A stretch of 64,000 bases of DNA. Origin: Shewanella amazonensis SB2B (GTDB lineage Bacteria > Pseudomonadota > Gammaproteobacteria > Enterobacterales > Shewanellaceae). The translations under genes and the position numbers were made by a program. The stretch spans positions 812,001-876,000 of the forward strand of contig NC_008700.1 in the NCBI RefSeq assembly GCF_000015245.1, in the 5' to 3' direction. Of the stretch, positions 43,694 to 52,151 are shown one piece after another; the first letter of the stretch is position 1; each line of letters opens with the position of its first letter. A model generated the notes under the pieces. That model searched no databases. It was not told the origin of the DNA and saw only the letters and a program-made list of their open reading frames with translations.

Positions 43694-44635
43694 TTATTGC
43701 ATCAGGCCGGCAATCCAGTGCTGGTAAAGTGGCAACCCTATCAGCACATTCACCGGGAAGGTGATTCCGAGGGATGCCAACATGGCCAGGCCAATGTTGG
43801 CATCGGGAATGGCGGCGCGAATAGCGGCCGGCGCTGCGATATAGGAGGCGCTGGCCGTGAGGCCTGCCAGCACCAGCACGGTGCCTGCGGGTAGGCCCAT
43901 GGTGATGCCAGCACCAATGCCGACCCATGCCAGTACAAAGGGGGCTATGGCGGCGAATGCCAGTAGGCGCCACTGTTTCAGCGGCAGTGGAATACACACC
44001 TTGGCAGTCACCAGCCCCATCTCCAGCAGGAACAGCGCCAGCAGGGTTTTAAAACCGCTGAGTAACATGGGGGCCAGAGGCTCCAGGCCCTGAGGTCCGT
44101 ACAACCAGCCGATGATGACACCCCCCAGAAGCAAGACCACACCACGGCTGGTCAGGGCTTCATGGAGAATATTGCCGCCGCTTTGGGTTTGCTCCCCCTT
44201 GCTGAGGCGACGATGCAGCCAGAGCATAATCACGATGGCGGGCAGTTCCAGCATGACCAGATACAGGGTGGTTTCAGGTCTCAGCTCCCAGCCTGCGGTT
44301 TCGGCCATGGCCATCACCACTGCAAAGGTTCCCGCGCTGACCGAGCCATAGTGAGCGGCGATGCTGGCGGCATCAGAGGTTGTGAGTCGTACCAGCAGTC
44401 GCAGTATCGGAAACAGCGCCAGTGGAATGATAAAACCCAGTCCAACCACGGTCAGCAGTTCCATGGGTTGAAGGTGGTCGGTTTGACCATGTAGTGACAT
44501 ACCGCCTTTAAGCCCCAGTGTCAGCATCAGCAAAATCGACAGGGTCTCGTAGATGGATTGTGGGACCTTAAGATCCGATTTGATCACTCCGGCCAGGAGG
44601 CCCAAGGCAAAAAATGCAATAACAATATCCGGCAT
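43694..44635 (-). CDS. sbtA: SbtA-type sodium-dependent bicarbonate permease
   Basis: 313 aa from ATG 44635, with GGAG 8 bp upstream; an in-frame start 9 codons earlier has no ribosome-binding site. About 10 helices in two inverted halves. Family markers: KSDLKVPQSIYETLSILLMLTLGLKGG, SIAAHYGSVSAGTFAVVMA and TASASYIAAPAAIRAAIPDANIGLAMLASLGITFPVNVLIG, the last with the conserved substrate-site SYIAAPAA. SbtA transports bicarbonate with sodium in cyanobacteria; in heterotrophs the substrate may be bicarbonate or another anion. The divergent LysR regulator gene is the likely controller. Confidence 0.88.
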   Translation of the reverse strand: MPDIVIAFFALGLLAGVIKSDLKVPQSIYETLSILLMLTLGLKGGMSLHGQTDHLQPMELLTVVGLGFIIPLALFPILRLLVRLTTSDAASIAAHYGSVSAGTFAVVMAMAETAGWELRPETTLYLVMLELPAIVIMLWLHRRLSKGEQTQSGGNILHEALTSRGVVLLLGGVIIGWLYGPQGLEPLAPMLLSGFKTLLALFLLEMGLVTAKVCIPLPLKQWRLLAFAAIAPFVLAWVGIGAGITMGLPAGTVLVLAGLTASASYIAAPAAIRAAIPDANIGLAMLASLGITFPVNVLIGLPLYQHWIAGLMQ

Positions 44636-44736
44636 AGTTGACTCCAGCAGCCCGGTTTCCACCGGGGATAAGGCAAGTTTGACGGCTGGAGATTGTGCCC
44701 ATGATTAGCTATATTGAAAAATAAATTTTATGAGCA

Positions 44737-44764
44737 CCATATATAGATGTTTATCTATATATGG
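44737..44764. promoter_or_regulatory. Perfect 12-4-12 palindrome, LysR site candidate
   Basis: CCATATATAGAT and ATCTATATATGG are exact 12-bp inverted arms around GTTT. The site lies in the sbtA-lysR divergent region, 24 bp before the LysR start I prefer. It contains the T-N11-A type core expected of LysR operators. The sequence could also form a stem in the lysR leader, but it has no T-tract. Confidence 0.65.
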
Positions 44765-44787
44765 GTTTGCCTTTAACGGGTCGACTG

Positions 44788-45765
44788 ATGGATAACCCCA
44801 GACTTAAACAACTCAGTATAAGACTGCTGCAGGTCTTCATTACCGTGGTGCGCCTTGGCAATGTGTCGGCCGCGGCCAGACAGCTGCATCTCACTCAACC
44901 CACGGTTTCTCTGCAGTTGAAGAAGATTGCCGAGCTGGTTGGGGAGCCATTACTGGAAAGCCGGGATGGCGTCATGCGACCAACCGATGTGGGTGAGGAA
45001 GTGTACCGGGCCGCCTGCGATATACTCTCGCGCCTTGATGATTTGGACGATTTTCTTGGCGGCATAAAACAAGGGGAGAGCGGTCATATTCGCATCGGAC
45101 TTGTCACCACGGCCAAGTATGTGATGCCCCGCATTCTGGGGCCTTTTTATCGTCGCTTCCCCAAGGTGCAGGTGACGCTGAGTATAGGTAACCGTGCTCA
45201 TGTGCTGAATCGCTTTGCCCATCAGGAGGATGACCTCTACCTCTTCAGCCATCCACCCGCAGGGGAATCTGTGCTGGCTTCGCGGATTATCACCAATCCG
45301 CTTAAATTGATTGCCCCGGCCGATCACTGGGCGGTGGGGCAAAAAGGCCTTGGATTTGACGTGCTCAAGGGCGAGCGTTTTATTATGCGCGAGCCGGGTT
45401 CGGCCACCCGGATGATGTTTGAAAGCTGGCTCAGTGCCCGTGGCATCGAACTCACTGACATCATGCAAATCGAGAGTAATGAAGCGATACGGTTAAGCGT
45501 GGCATCCGGGCTGGGGTTGTCGGTGATTTCTGCCCATACCCTCAGCGAGGGCGATATGGGGCCTGAAAAGCCTGCGGTGCTGGACGTGGCGGATTTTCCC
45601 CTGCGCAGCAACTGGTATCTGGTGGCACGGCGCGATAAACGGCTCCCCCAGAGCGCATTGCAGCTTATTCGTTTTATGGCAGAGCATTTGGGGGACTGTA
45701 TTGACCCCGGTTATGTGGCCGACAACATAGAGGCACTCCACCGCGTCTTCACCCCTTCCCGTTAA
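44788..45765 (+). CDS. LysR-family transcriptional regulator
   Basis: 325 aa from ATG 44788, the usual LysR length. An upstream in-frame ATG at 44761 sits inside the palindrome and is less likely. The winged helix-turn-helix covers residues 8-65 (LQVFITVVRLGNVSAAARQLHLTQPTVSLQLKKIAELVG), followed by the linker helix and two-lobed effector domain (ESGHIRIGLVTTAKYVMPRILGPFY; SNEAIRLSVASGLGLSVISAHTL). The effector domain is CbbR/CmpR-like, fitting a regulator of carbon transport. Divergent from sbtA, with a perfect palindrome in between. Confidence 0.88.
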   Translation: MDNPRLKQLSIRLLQVFITVVRLGNVSAAARQLHLTQPTVSLQLKKIAELVGEPLLESRDGVMRPTDVGEEVYRAACDILSRLDDLDDFLGGIKQGESGHIRIGLVTTAKYVMPRILGPFYRRFPKVQVTLSIGNRAHVLNRFAHQEDDLYLFSHPPAGESVLASRIITNPLKLIAPADHWAVGQKGLGFDVLKGERFIMREPGSATRMMFESWLSARGIELTDIMQIESNEAIRLSVASGLGLSVISAHTLSEGDMGPEKPAVLDVADFPLRSNWYLVARRDKRLPQSALQLIRFMAEHLGDCIDPGYVADNIEALHRVFTPSR

Positions 45766-46007
45766 CCGCGTCCGTCTTTGGTTTTACTGATTGGCGGCAA
45801 CTATACTTTGAGATGCAGTATACGGGTATGCTGCCGGGGCGCCTTGTCCGTAACACACAAGCCGATTGACCGATTTGCCTTCGACCTTCATGTCGCCGTT
45901 ATTACATGTAACAACACCGGAAAACAGTTACCGGAAGTAGGTATTCAGAGGCAAGGGGTTGCCTGAGAGCATATCCAGGGACGTTTCACTCATCAGAGGA
46001 TAGTGTT

Positions 46008-46559
46008 ATGACCAAGAAGAACCCCTTGCTGAGGGCCTTGCCCTGTGCCCTGGGGCTGGCAATGGCCGGTGCTGTGGCACCGCTTTATGCCTCAGATACT
46101 CAGGCTTTGCTGGACGATGCACTCAGCGCCGCACCTCCCACCTTGAGGGACAAGGTGACAGTGATGGACTGGCAACACAATGTGCTGCAACAGGGCAGCA
46201 GTAACTATACCTGTTTCCCCACGCCGCCCAGTCTGCAGGGAAAGGCGCCCATGTGTATGGACGGACCCTGGATGATGTGGGCCGATGCCTGGTCCAATAA
46301 AAAGCCGTTTCAGGCCAAGTCGATAGGTATTTCCTATATGCTGGCCGGTGATGGCGGCGCCAGCAATACAGACCCCTTCGCCGAGGGCAAGACAGAGGAC
46401 AATCAGTGGATAGTCGAAGGCCCGCACCTGATGATTATTACCCCCGATGCCGCCCTGTTGGACAGTCTGCCAACCGATCCCTATGAGGGTGGCCCCTATG
46501 TGATGTGGAAAGGGACGCCCTATGCCCACATCATGGTGCCGGTGGGACCGAGAAAGTAA
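46008..46559 (+). CDS. Secreted hypothetical protein, 183 aa
   Basis: Signal peptide of about 29 residues (LPCALGLAMAGAVAPLYA). The mature part has a Trp/Met-rich block with two cysteines (SNYTCFPTPPSLQGKAPMCMDGPWMMWADAW), a glycine-aspartate stretch (MLAGDGGASNTDPFAEG), and a C-terminal PYVMWKGTPYAHIMVPVG. It is probably a periplasmic or outer-surface protein with one disulphide. I do not recognise a family by name. The ATG has AGAGGATAG upstream. A terminator follows. Confidence 0.7.
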   Translation: MTKKNPLLRALPCALGLAMAGAVAPLYASDTQALLDDALSAAPPTLRDKVTVMDWQHNVLQQGSSNYTCFPTPPSLQGKAPMCMDGPWMMWADAWSNKKPFQAKSIGISYMLAGDGGASNTDPFAEGKTEDNQWIVEGPHLMIITPDAALLDSLPTDPYEGGPYVMWKGTPYAHIMVPVGPRK

Positions 46560-46565
46560 CCAGTC

Positions 46566-46588
46566 AAACGCCCATTCAGGGCGTTTTT
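46566..46588 (+). terminator. Rho-independent terminator
   Basis: AACGCCC and GGGCGTT form a short stem with a 5-nt loop and a T-run, directly after the secreted protein gene. Confidence 0.78.
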
Positions 46589-46947
46589 TATAGACAGAAT
46601 TCAGGATGCATGGCCTTTTTGCGCCATTGCATGCAAATCAATGTCTCTCCTCCATAGCCAGCTTGAACCAGGCCGTCTTGTCCAGGTGTTACACCTGTTC
46701 TCGCCAAAGAGGAAAATCAGGGGATATCACCCAGGTCAATGATTTTGAAACCATAAATACATATGTGCTTAACTTGTTGAAATTATGTGATTTGAGATAG
46801 ATCAATGCCATCGCTTTTTGCAATTGTGTTTTACCAGACCCTCCTCTAGAATGCGCCGCCCTCTCAGCCTTCCCGTGCTGCAGCAGGTACACCAGATCCC
46901 GACCCGTGGCATCAGCTTGCCGCTGGTTTTTTACTCAGGAGTTAACT
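46589..46947. other. Promoter region of acetate transporter gene
   Basis: A 359-bp stretch without a gene. It contains the palindrome CAGGTGT-T-ACACCTG at 46683-46697, the FNR-like site at 46792-46805, and a promoter with TTGTGT at 46824-46829 and TAGAAT at 46847-46852 (17-bp spacing). The FNR-like site would be centred about 60 bp upstream of the predicted start of transcription, a position used for activation. Confidence 0.45.
46792..46805. promoter_or_regulatory. FNR/EtrA-like site
   Basis: TTGAGATAGATCAA matches the FNR consensus TTGATNNNNATCAA with one mismatch. It is centred near -60 relative to the predicted promoter of the acetate transporter, a typical class I activator position. 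This suggests oxygen-dependent control. Confidence 0.5.
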
Positions 46948-47550
46948 ATGTCCACCCCTCTGGCCAACCCCGCCCCACTCGGGCTGATGGGCTTTGGCAT
47001 GACCACCATTTTGCTCAATATCCACAATGCCGGTTTCTTTCCCATCGATGCCATGATCCTGGCCATGGGGATTTTTTACGGCGGTTTGGGGCAGGTAATA
47101 GTCGGTATCATGTGTTTCATGCGTGGCGATACCTTCGGTACAACGGCCTTTACCTCCTACGGCCTGTTCTGGCTGACGCTGGTGGGGTTGATTTTAATGC
47201 CAAACGCCGGCGTGGCAGCGAGCCCAGCATCCTTTATGGGTTGGTATCTGGCACTGTGGGGTGTGTTCACTGGCTTTATGTTTATTGGTTCGCTGCGCTA
47301 CGCCCGCATCAAGCAGTTTATTTTCGGTTCCCTGACGCTGCTGTTTTTCCTGCTGGCAGCCCGTGATTTCACCGGCAGTGAACTGATTGGCACCATCGCC
47401 GCCTGGGAAGGAATTATCTGTGGCGCATCAGCCATTTACTTTGCCATGGCGCAGGTGATTAATGGTGAGTATGGCCGCACTGTACTGCCCGTTGGTGAAC
47501 GCAAGGTCAAGGCGCCAGTGGTTGCCGTGAGCGAAGCCAAAGCCGCCTGA
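46948..47550 (+). CDS. satP: SatP/YaaH-type acetate uptake transporter
   Basis: 200 aa from ATG 46948, with CAGGAG 7 bp upstream; a longer frame from 46906 is unlikely. The family signature NPAPLGLMGFGMTTILL is near residue 6, followed by six helices and conserved polar residues in FGTTAFTSYGLFWLTL. GPR1/FUN34/SatP proteins form hexameric inner-membrane channels for acetate/succinate. The C-terminal tail is hydrophilic (VGERKVKAPVVAVSEAKAA). An FNR-like site upstream fits use or release of acetate under low oxygen. A strong terminator follows. Confidence 0.9.
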   Translation: MSTPLANPAPLGLMGFGMTTILLNIHNAGFFPIDAMILAMGIFYGGLGQVIVGIMCFMRGDTFGTTAFTSYGLFWLTLVGLILMPNAGVAASPASFMGWYLALWGVFTGFMFIGSLRYARIKQFIFGSLTLLFFLLAARDFTGSELIGTIAAWEGIICGASAIYFAMAQVINGEYGRTVLPVGERKVKAPVVAVSEAKAA

Positions 47551-47580
47551 CGCCAGCAGCCTTCACTATTGCGAGAAGCT

Positions 47581-47609
47581 AAAAATGCCCTGTCATACAG
47601 GGCATTTTT
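47581..47609 (+). terminator. Terminator after satP
   Basis: AAAAATGCCCTGT and ACAGGGCATTTTT form a perfect 13-bp stem with a 3-nt loop. It also faces the convergent DUF4124 gene. Confidence 0.88.
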
Positions 47610-47634
47610 GTTTTTGTGTGGGGAATGAGATAGC

Positions 47635-48246
47635 TCAGTCACCCACTTTTTTATAGGTAAACTCGAGCTCGCCGCCCTTGGTATTGCGCAGCAGCGTCAT
47701 TTCAGTCCCGGAGATGTTGATAAGCTGGCTTTTATTCAGCCGTACATCGGCCTCGGTCTTGGATTGGCCATTGGGAAGCGATATCGACTTGGTTTTTATC
47801 TGCACCTGAAGCTCATTGCCTATCAGTTTCCAGCTACCTTTGAGAGTTAATTTTGAGCCGAAAAGATTCGCATCTCGGCTATAGCTGCCATCGGGGGCGT
47901 AGGTATCAAAGGCGTCGTTCAGCATATCGTCCTGCCAGCGTCCCAGCAGTTGTTTGGCAGCGAAAGGGGCTGAGGACTTCTTTACCCCCGAATCCGTCAT
48001 CAGGCTTGCCCCAGAGGTGGCTTCATCATTATCGGCATATTCAGCATCGGTGTCGTCGCTGCTGGGCGAACTTATGGGAGCTGACTTATCGGTTACCGTG
48101 AGTTCCTGGGCTTCTTCCGACGTTGGGCGGTCACCGAAATGAACTTTGCCGTCCTTATCCACCCACTTGTAGACGTTTTCCGCCTGAGCGAGCTGTGCCA
48201 TGCTCAGACCAACCAACATCCCGAGCAGTACGATGTGCAATTTCAT
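47635..48246 (-). CDS. DUF4124-domain periplasmic protein
   Basis: 203 aa from ATG 48246; a longer frame from 48306 has no signal. Signal peptide ends QAE near residue 22. The DUF4124 domain follows (VYKWVDKDGKVHFGDRPTSEEAQ), then a disordered Ser/Asp/Glu-rich linker, then a beta-rich half with GSKLTLKGSWKLIGNELQVQIKTK, resembling a lipocalin-like strand set. Function unknown. It converges on satP and ends 25 bp from its terminator. Confidence 0.8.
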   Translation of the reverse strand: MKLHIVLLGMLVGLSMAQLAQAENVYKWVDKDGKVHFGDRPTSEEAQELTVTDKSAPISSPSSDDTDAEYADNDEATSGASLMTDSGVKKSSAPFAAKQLLGRWQDDMLNDAFDTYAPDGSYSRDANLFGSKLTLKGSWKLIGNELQVQIKTKSISLPNGQSKTEADVRLNKSQLINISGTEMTLLRNTKGGELEFTYKKVGD

Positions 48247-48336
48247 GGCATATTTCCTTATATTTCCAAGCGCGCCATCTTCGCAGGTGATGTTGTCAGG
48301 ACGCAATCACCTGCCAAATGCGGTTGACCTTAGCCG

Positions 48337-49791
48337 CTACTTATTATCGGACCTCAGCACCAACTCTACCCGGCGGTTTTGGCTCTGGCCTGCCTCGTTG
48401 GCGTTGCTCGCCACCGGGCTGAATTCCCCCATGCCATGGGCTTCAAGCTGCGCCGGTTTGATTTGATAATCCGCTCCCAAGGCCTTAACCACGGCGGCGG
48501 CGCGGCGCTCAGACAGGCTGAGGTTGTAGGCTTTATCGCCCTGATCGTCTGTGTGGCCAACCACATAAAAATTCAGTGCCGGGTTTTGCTTAAGGTAGCT
48601 TGCCAGTACCTCCAATACGGGTTTGGATTCAGGCAGCATGCGGTCGCTGTCGTAGTCAAACAGCAGACCGTCGAGGGTGGCTTTGCCTGTTTGAGTGATG
48701 GCGTCTGTGAGGGCATTGAGATCGATACCAACCCGGTTATCGTTCAGGCCGGTTGCCTCTATTATCTTAAGCTCGTTCCACAGTGCGCCCGAAAAGCCAA
48801 GGGTATAACTGGAGACAGTGATATCCCCCTCAGGGCGACTGAGGCGATACAGGCTATAGAACAGGCTTTCATCATTGCCGTTGGACACTGTGGGCTTAAG
48901 GGCATAATAGATGGCATCCTTGCTGATACAGCCCTTGGCCTCGCAACTGAAAACCTCTTGAAATCCCAACTTTTTAAGCGCTGCCACATAGTTGGCATTC
49001 ACTTCAAATTCGGAGTAGCTTCGCGGCAGGCTGTAGGCGATTTGCGTGAGTTTACCCTCTTGAATGGCCGTGATAGCTTTTTTCCCTTCGACGCCGGTCA
49101 ACACAGGGGATTTTGCATACCCCAGCTGGCTGTATTTGGCAATGAAGGCGCCGGGCAGGCGCTGCATCAGGGGATGGTCGACGCTGCCCCTGACATCTTT
49201 TGTGCTGTTATCGGCCACCTTGATGTCGGTGGGTTGAGCGGTGAGCATGGCAGTATTTATCTTGACCAGATCAAGAGGTTCGGGGGTGGCTTCGAGCACA
49301 TCCAGTTGCAGATTGGTGCCCCTGTGCCAATTGGCGCTGTACAGGCTGATGTAGATATCACCGCTGGCTCTGGAGAGTTTGGCGGTCAGCATCGATGGCT
49401 CACGCTTACTCACGCTGGATAAGGGCGATACCTGATAGTAGAGCTTTTCTTCGTTACCGCAGTCGTTGCCGTGGCATTCAAACAATATGTTTGCCCCTTG
49501 CTGCACTAACTGCGCCTTGTGGTTATTGATGATGTGTTCAGGAGTAAAGCTCGCAGGCAGCTTGTAATTGATGCGACTGAGCACACCGCCCACGTCAGTA
49601 ACGCTATAGACTTTACCGCCCATTCCCGTAATTAACGGATAGGGAATATAGTGCCGCTGCTCTTGTGTCTCTATTTTGGCTTCGGGAAAGACCGAAAAAA
49701 GCGAGGGTAAATCGGCCGCAACTGTTTGTGTTGGCAGCAATGTGGCCGGAAGATAAATCGCCATGGCACAGGTGAAAATATGTCTTTTCAT
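48337..49791 (-). CDS. OmpA-domain envelope protein with DUF4892 modules (first paralog)
   Basis: 484 aa. Signal peptide ends TVAA near residue 26. Two related modules follow: about 30-200 and 205-365, the second being a recognisable DUF4892 domain beginning DHPLMQRLPGAFIAKYSQLGY. Each contains a CxxxxC pair (FECHGNDC; FSCEAKGC). Residues about 370-484 are an OmpA-type peptidoglycan-binding domain (LLFDYDSDRMLPESKPVLEVLASYL, YVVGHTDDQGDKAYNLSLSERRAAAV). It should tether a periplasmic or outer-membrane module to peptidoglycan. Tandem paralog lies upstream on the same strand, 51 bp away. Confidence 0.85.
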   Translation of the reverse strand: MKRHIFTCAMAIYLPATLLPTQTVAADLPSLFSVFPEAKIETQEQRHYIPYPLITGMGGKVYSVTDVGGVLSRINYKLPASFTPEHIINNHKAQLVQQGANILFECHGNDCGNEEKLYYQVSPLSSVSKREPSMLTAKLSRASGDIYISLYSANWHRGTNLQLDVLEATPEPLDLVKINTAMLTAQPTDIKVADNSTKDVRGSVDHPLMQRLPGAFIAKYSQLGYAKSPVLTGVEGKKAITAIQEGKLTQIAYSLPRSYSEFEVNANYVAALKKLGFQEVFSCEAKGCISKDAIYYALKPTVSNGNDESLFYSLYRLSRPEGDITVSSYTLGFSGALWNELKIIEATGLNDNRVGIDLNALTDAITQTGKATLDGLLFDYDSDRMLPESKPVLEVLASYLKQNPALNFYVVGHTDDQGDKAYNLSLSERRAAAVVKALGADYQIKPAQLEAHGMGEFSPVASNANEAGQSQNRRVELVLRSDNK

Positions 49792-49842
49792 ACTGCTGTA
49801 AATCCTTATCTGTTTGATTCTTTGATGCTTTGCAAAAGCTGG

Positions 49843-51288
49843 CTATTCCATGTCCGAACGCAGCACCAATTCCACTCTGCGGTTGAGTGCCTGGCCTGAC
49901 TCGTTTTCATTACTCGCCACCGGGCTATATTCCCCGTTGCCATGGGCGGTTAATTGTGACGCCGGGATGTGATATTGCTGCGTGAGGCTTTGAATAACGG
50001 CATCGGCGCGGCGCAACGACAGACTTTGGTTGTAGGCGCGCTCTCCCTTGTCATCGGTATGGCCAACCACGTAAAAGCCTTTAGCCGGGTGCTGTTTAAG
50101 ATAGGTTGCCAGCACCTCCAGCACCGGCTGGGATTCAGGCAGCATCCGGTCGCTGTCGAAGTCGAACAGCAAACCATCCAGGGTTGCCTTGCCGGTTTGT
50201 GTGATGGCGTCATTGAGGGCGTCGAGATTGATGGCGATCCTGTCCGTTTTCAGGACAGACAGCTCCATAACTCTGAGCGTGGTATCCCCCGGTGTTGCGT
50301 CGTAACGGCCCTGGGAATAGATATCGAAATACACATCACCCTGAGGGCGGCTCAATCTATACAGCTGATATTCCTGCCACTGATCTTCGGCATCATCCTG
50401 GAACAATCCCATGGCTTTGATAAGCGCATCATCATCGCCACAGCCAGTGCCTTTGCAGTAAAACACCTGCTCTGCGTTAAGCTTTTGTGCAGCAGCGGCG
50501 TAATTGCTGTTAATTTCAAACAGCGAGTAACGCTCGGGCATCTGATAACGAATTTCAGTGAGCCTGGCGTCCAGAGATTGGGTCTGAATGCCGGCTGCTG
50601 AGATGCCTACTATGACCGGAACCTGGGTAAGATTGGTTTGTTTGTAACGCGTGATATAATTGCCTGGCATGCGCCCAAGCAACGGATGATCGGCTGAGTC
50701 CTGGGCATCGTCACTGCGTCTGTCAGCCATCGCCACATCCTGTGTGCCCTGCTGCAAAAAATTGCTGTTTGCCTCAACAAGATCCAGCGGTTCCGGGATG
50801 ACTTCAAGGGTAACCAGCTGCACCTTGGTGTAACTGCCCTCACGGTGAAAGGCGTAGATGCTGCTGTAGACATCTCCGCCCGCACCTTTAAGCTTTGCTG
50901 CGACGTAAGCGCCGGGATAACTGGTATCCACTGTTATCAGGGGTGCCAGCTGGTCCCGCATGGCCCAGCCATCGCCGCAGCCTTCAGCCTCACATTGAAA
51001 TAACACCTCGGCATTGAGGTTTTTAAACTGCGCCAGATAGTTATTCATTACCAGTGCCAGCGGATAGCTGTCCGGAAGTTCAAATGAGTTGTGGGTCAGG
51101 CGCCCTGAAACCGGCTTAAGCGTGAAGCCCTGGTTACTGACGGCCGTGATGATGTGAAAAGGCGTGAAATGGATGCGTTTTTCTTCGGGATACTTTGCAT
51201 TAGGGAATGGACCAAATAAGCTCGCAGCATTAACAGATGTGGCTAAGCTGGCGAGAAGTGATACAAATATTAACGTATTTTGTCCCAT
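49843..51288 (-). CDS. OmpA-domain envelope protein with DUF4892 modules (second paralog)
   Basis: 481 aa, the first gene of the tandem pair. Signal peptide ends VNAAS near residue 22. Same layout as its neighbour: module 1 (about 25-195), module 2 starting DHPLLGRMPGNYITRYKQTNL, and a C-terminal OmpA domain (LLFDFDSDRMLPESQPVLEVLATYL, YVVGHTDDKGERAYNQSLSLRRADAV). The cysteine pairs are kept (FQCEAEGC; FYCKGTGC). The gene pair lies next to the Tad pilus locus, divergent from its LuxR-type regulator, so a role in anchoring or assembly of the pilus is possible but unproven. Confidence 0.85.
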   Translation of the reverse strand: MGQNTLIFVSLLASLATSVNAASLFGPFPNAKYPEEKRIHFTPFHIITAVSNQGFTLKPVSGRLTHNSFELPDSYPLALVMNNYLAQFKNLNAEVLFQCEAEGCGDGWAMRDQLAPLITVDTSYPGAYVAAKLKGAGGDVYSSIYAFHREGSYTKVQLVTLEVIPEPLDLVEANSNFLQQGTQDVAMADRRSDDAQDSADHPLLGRMPGNYITRYKQTNLTQVPVIVGISAAGIQTQSLDARLTEIRYQMPERYSLFEINSNYAAAAQKLNAEQVFYCKGTGCGDDDALIKAMGLFQDDAEDQWQEYQLYRLSRPQGDVYFDIYSQGRYDATPGDTTLRVMELSVLKTDRIAINLDALNDAITQTGKATLDGLLFDFDSDRMLPESQPVLEVLATYLKQHPAKGFYVVGHTDDKGERAYNQSLSLRRADAVIQSLTQQYHIPASQLTAHGNGEYSPVASNENESGQALNRRVELVLRSDME

Positions 51289-51424
51289 AAAAAATCCTTT
51301 TCAGCGGGCCTTTCTTGCTTTAGCGTAAATAAGCGCAAGGACGCCGATCATATAACAAGTACATAGAAAAGTCCTTATTTGGCGTGTTCACGTATTGTTA
51401 ATATGAATAAACCCTGAGAGTTAT

Positions 51425-52027
51425 ATGGATATCAAAACTGAAGTCAGCCTGAAATTGGTCGGGACTGGTTTGGATCTTTTGCCTGAATTAAAGAATCTAT
51501 ATCAGACAAATGGTGGATGTTTTAAGCGAGTTATTTCTGTTAATGGCTCATTATCCATGTCTGAAATACATCTCGTCGATCAATCTGAAGCTAACTCTAA
51601 GCCCACTGTTTTACAGCGCAGCGTACAGATTGCTTATATTGCCGTAGTTAAATCTATTCAACAGGATGATGAGCTGAATTATATTCGGGCGGGCTTTCAC
51701 GGTGTACTGGCAATCGGTTGCCCCCTGGTGGCGCAGCTCTCTGCAATTGATAGGGTCGCCAAGGGTGAAATGCTTTACTCTATTCGAACATTGTCATCCT
51801 ATATCATTGAGATAAAAGAGTTTGGCGGAGGTTTTGTGACCCGAAAACCGTCGTTGGACGTTACCATTAAAGAGCAAAAAGTGGTTGATTGCATATTCAA
51901 AGGAATGAGCAATACACAAATCGCCGAGTCGCTCAATATTTCACCTAATACCGTTAAGATGCATCTTCAAAATATTTATCGTAAGAATAAATTGAAGGGG
52001 CGTGTGCACCTCATTTCTTCATACTAA
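51425..52027 (+). CDS. LuxR-type response regulator, Tad locus regulator candidate
   Basis: 200 aa. The C-terminal 60 residues are a LuxR/GerE helix-turn-helix (VTIKEQKVVDCIFKGMSNTQIAESLNISPNTVKMHLQNIYRKNKLKGRVHLISSY). The N-terminal part (1-130) is not a clear receiver domain; no phosphoacceptor Asp pattern is visible, as in CsgD/VpsT-like proteins. The gene is noticeably more AT-rich than its neighbours. It opens the region of the Tad pilus genes, 124 bp before the first pilin, and is the likely transcription activator of the operon. Confidence 0.8.
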   Translation: MDIKTEVSLKLVGTGLDLLPELKNLYQTNGGCFKRVISVNGSLSMSEIHLVDQSEANSKPTVLQRSVQIAYIAVVKSIQQDDELNYIRAGFHGVLAIGCPLVAQLSAIDRVAKGEMLYSIRTLSSYIIEIKEFGGGFVTRKPSLDVTIKEQKVVDCIFKGMSNTQIAESLNISPNTVKMHLQNIYRKNKLKGRVHLISSY

Positions 52028-52151
52028 TGCATTAATCCTTCGGGGTGTAATAAGGCTTTTATTTTTATCTTTGAGGGTAATAGAAGGGCATACGAATACG
52101 TGTGATAATTTCGCCGAATATTTGTTCTATTTATGTTTCAAGGAGTGATTC

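Noticed and set aside
46782..46805. CRP site next to the acetate transporter
   Set aside because: TGTGA is present, but the second half-site is not at the CRP spacing; the FNR pattern fits better.
48379..49422. 347-aa plus-strand frame opposite the OmpA paralog
   Set aside because: The OmpA and DUF4892 motifs are clear on the minus strand.
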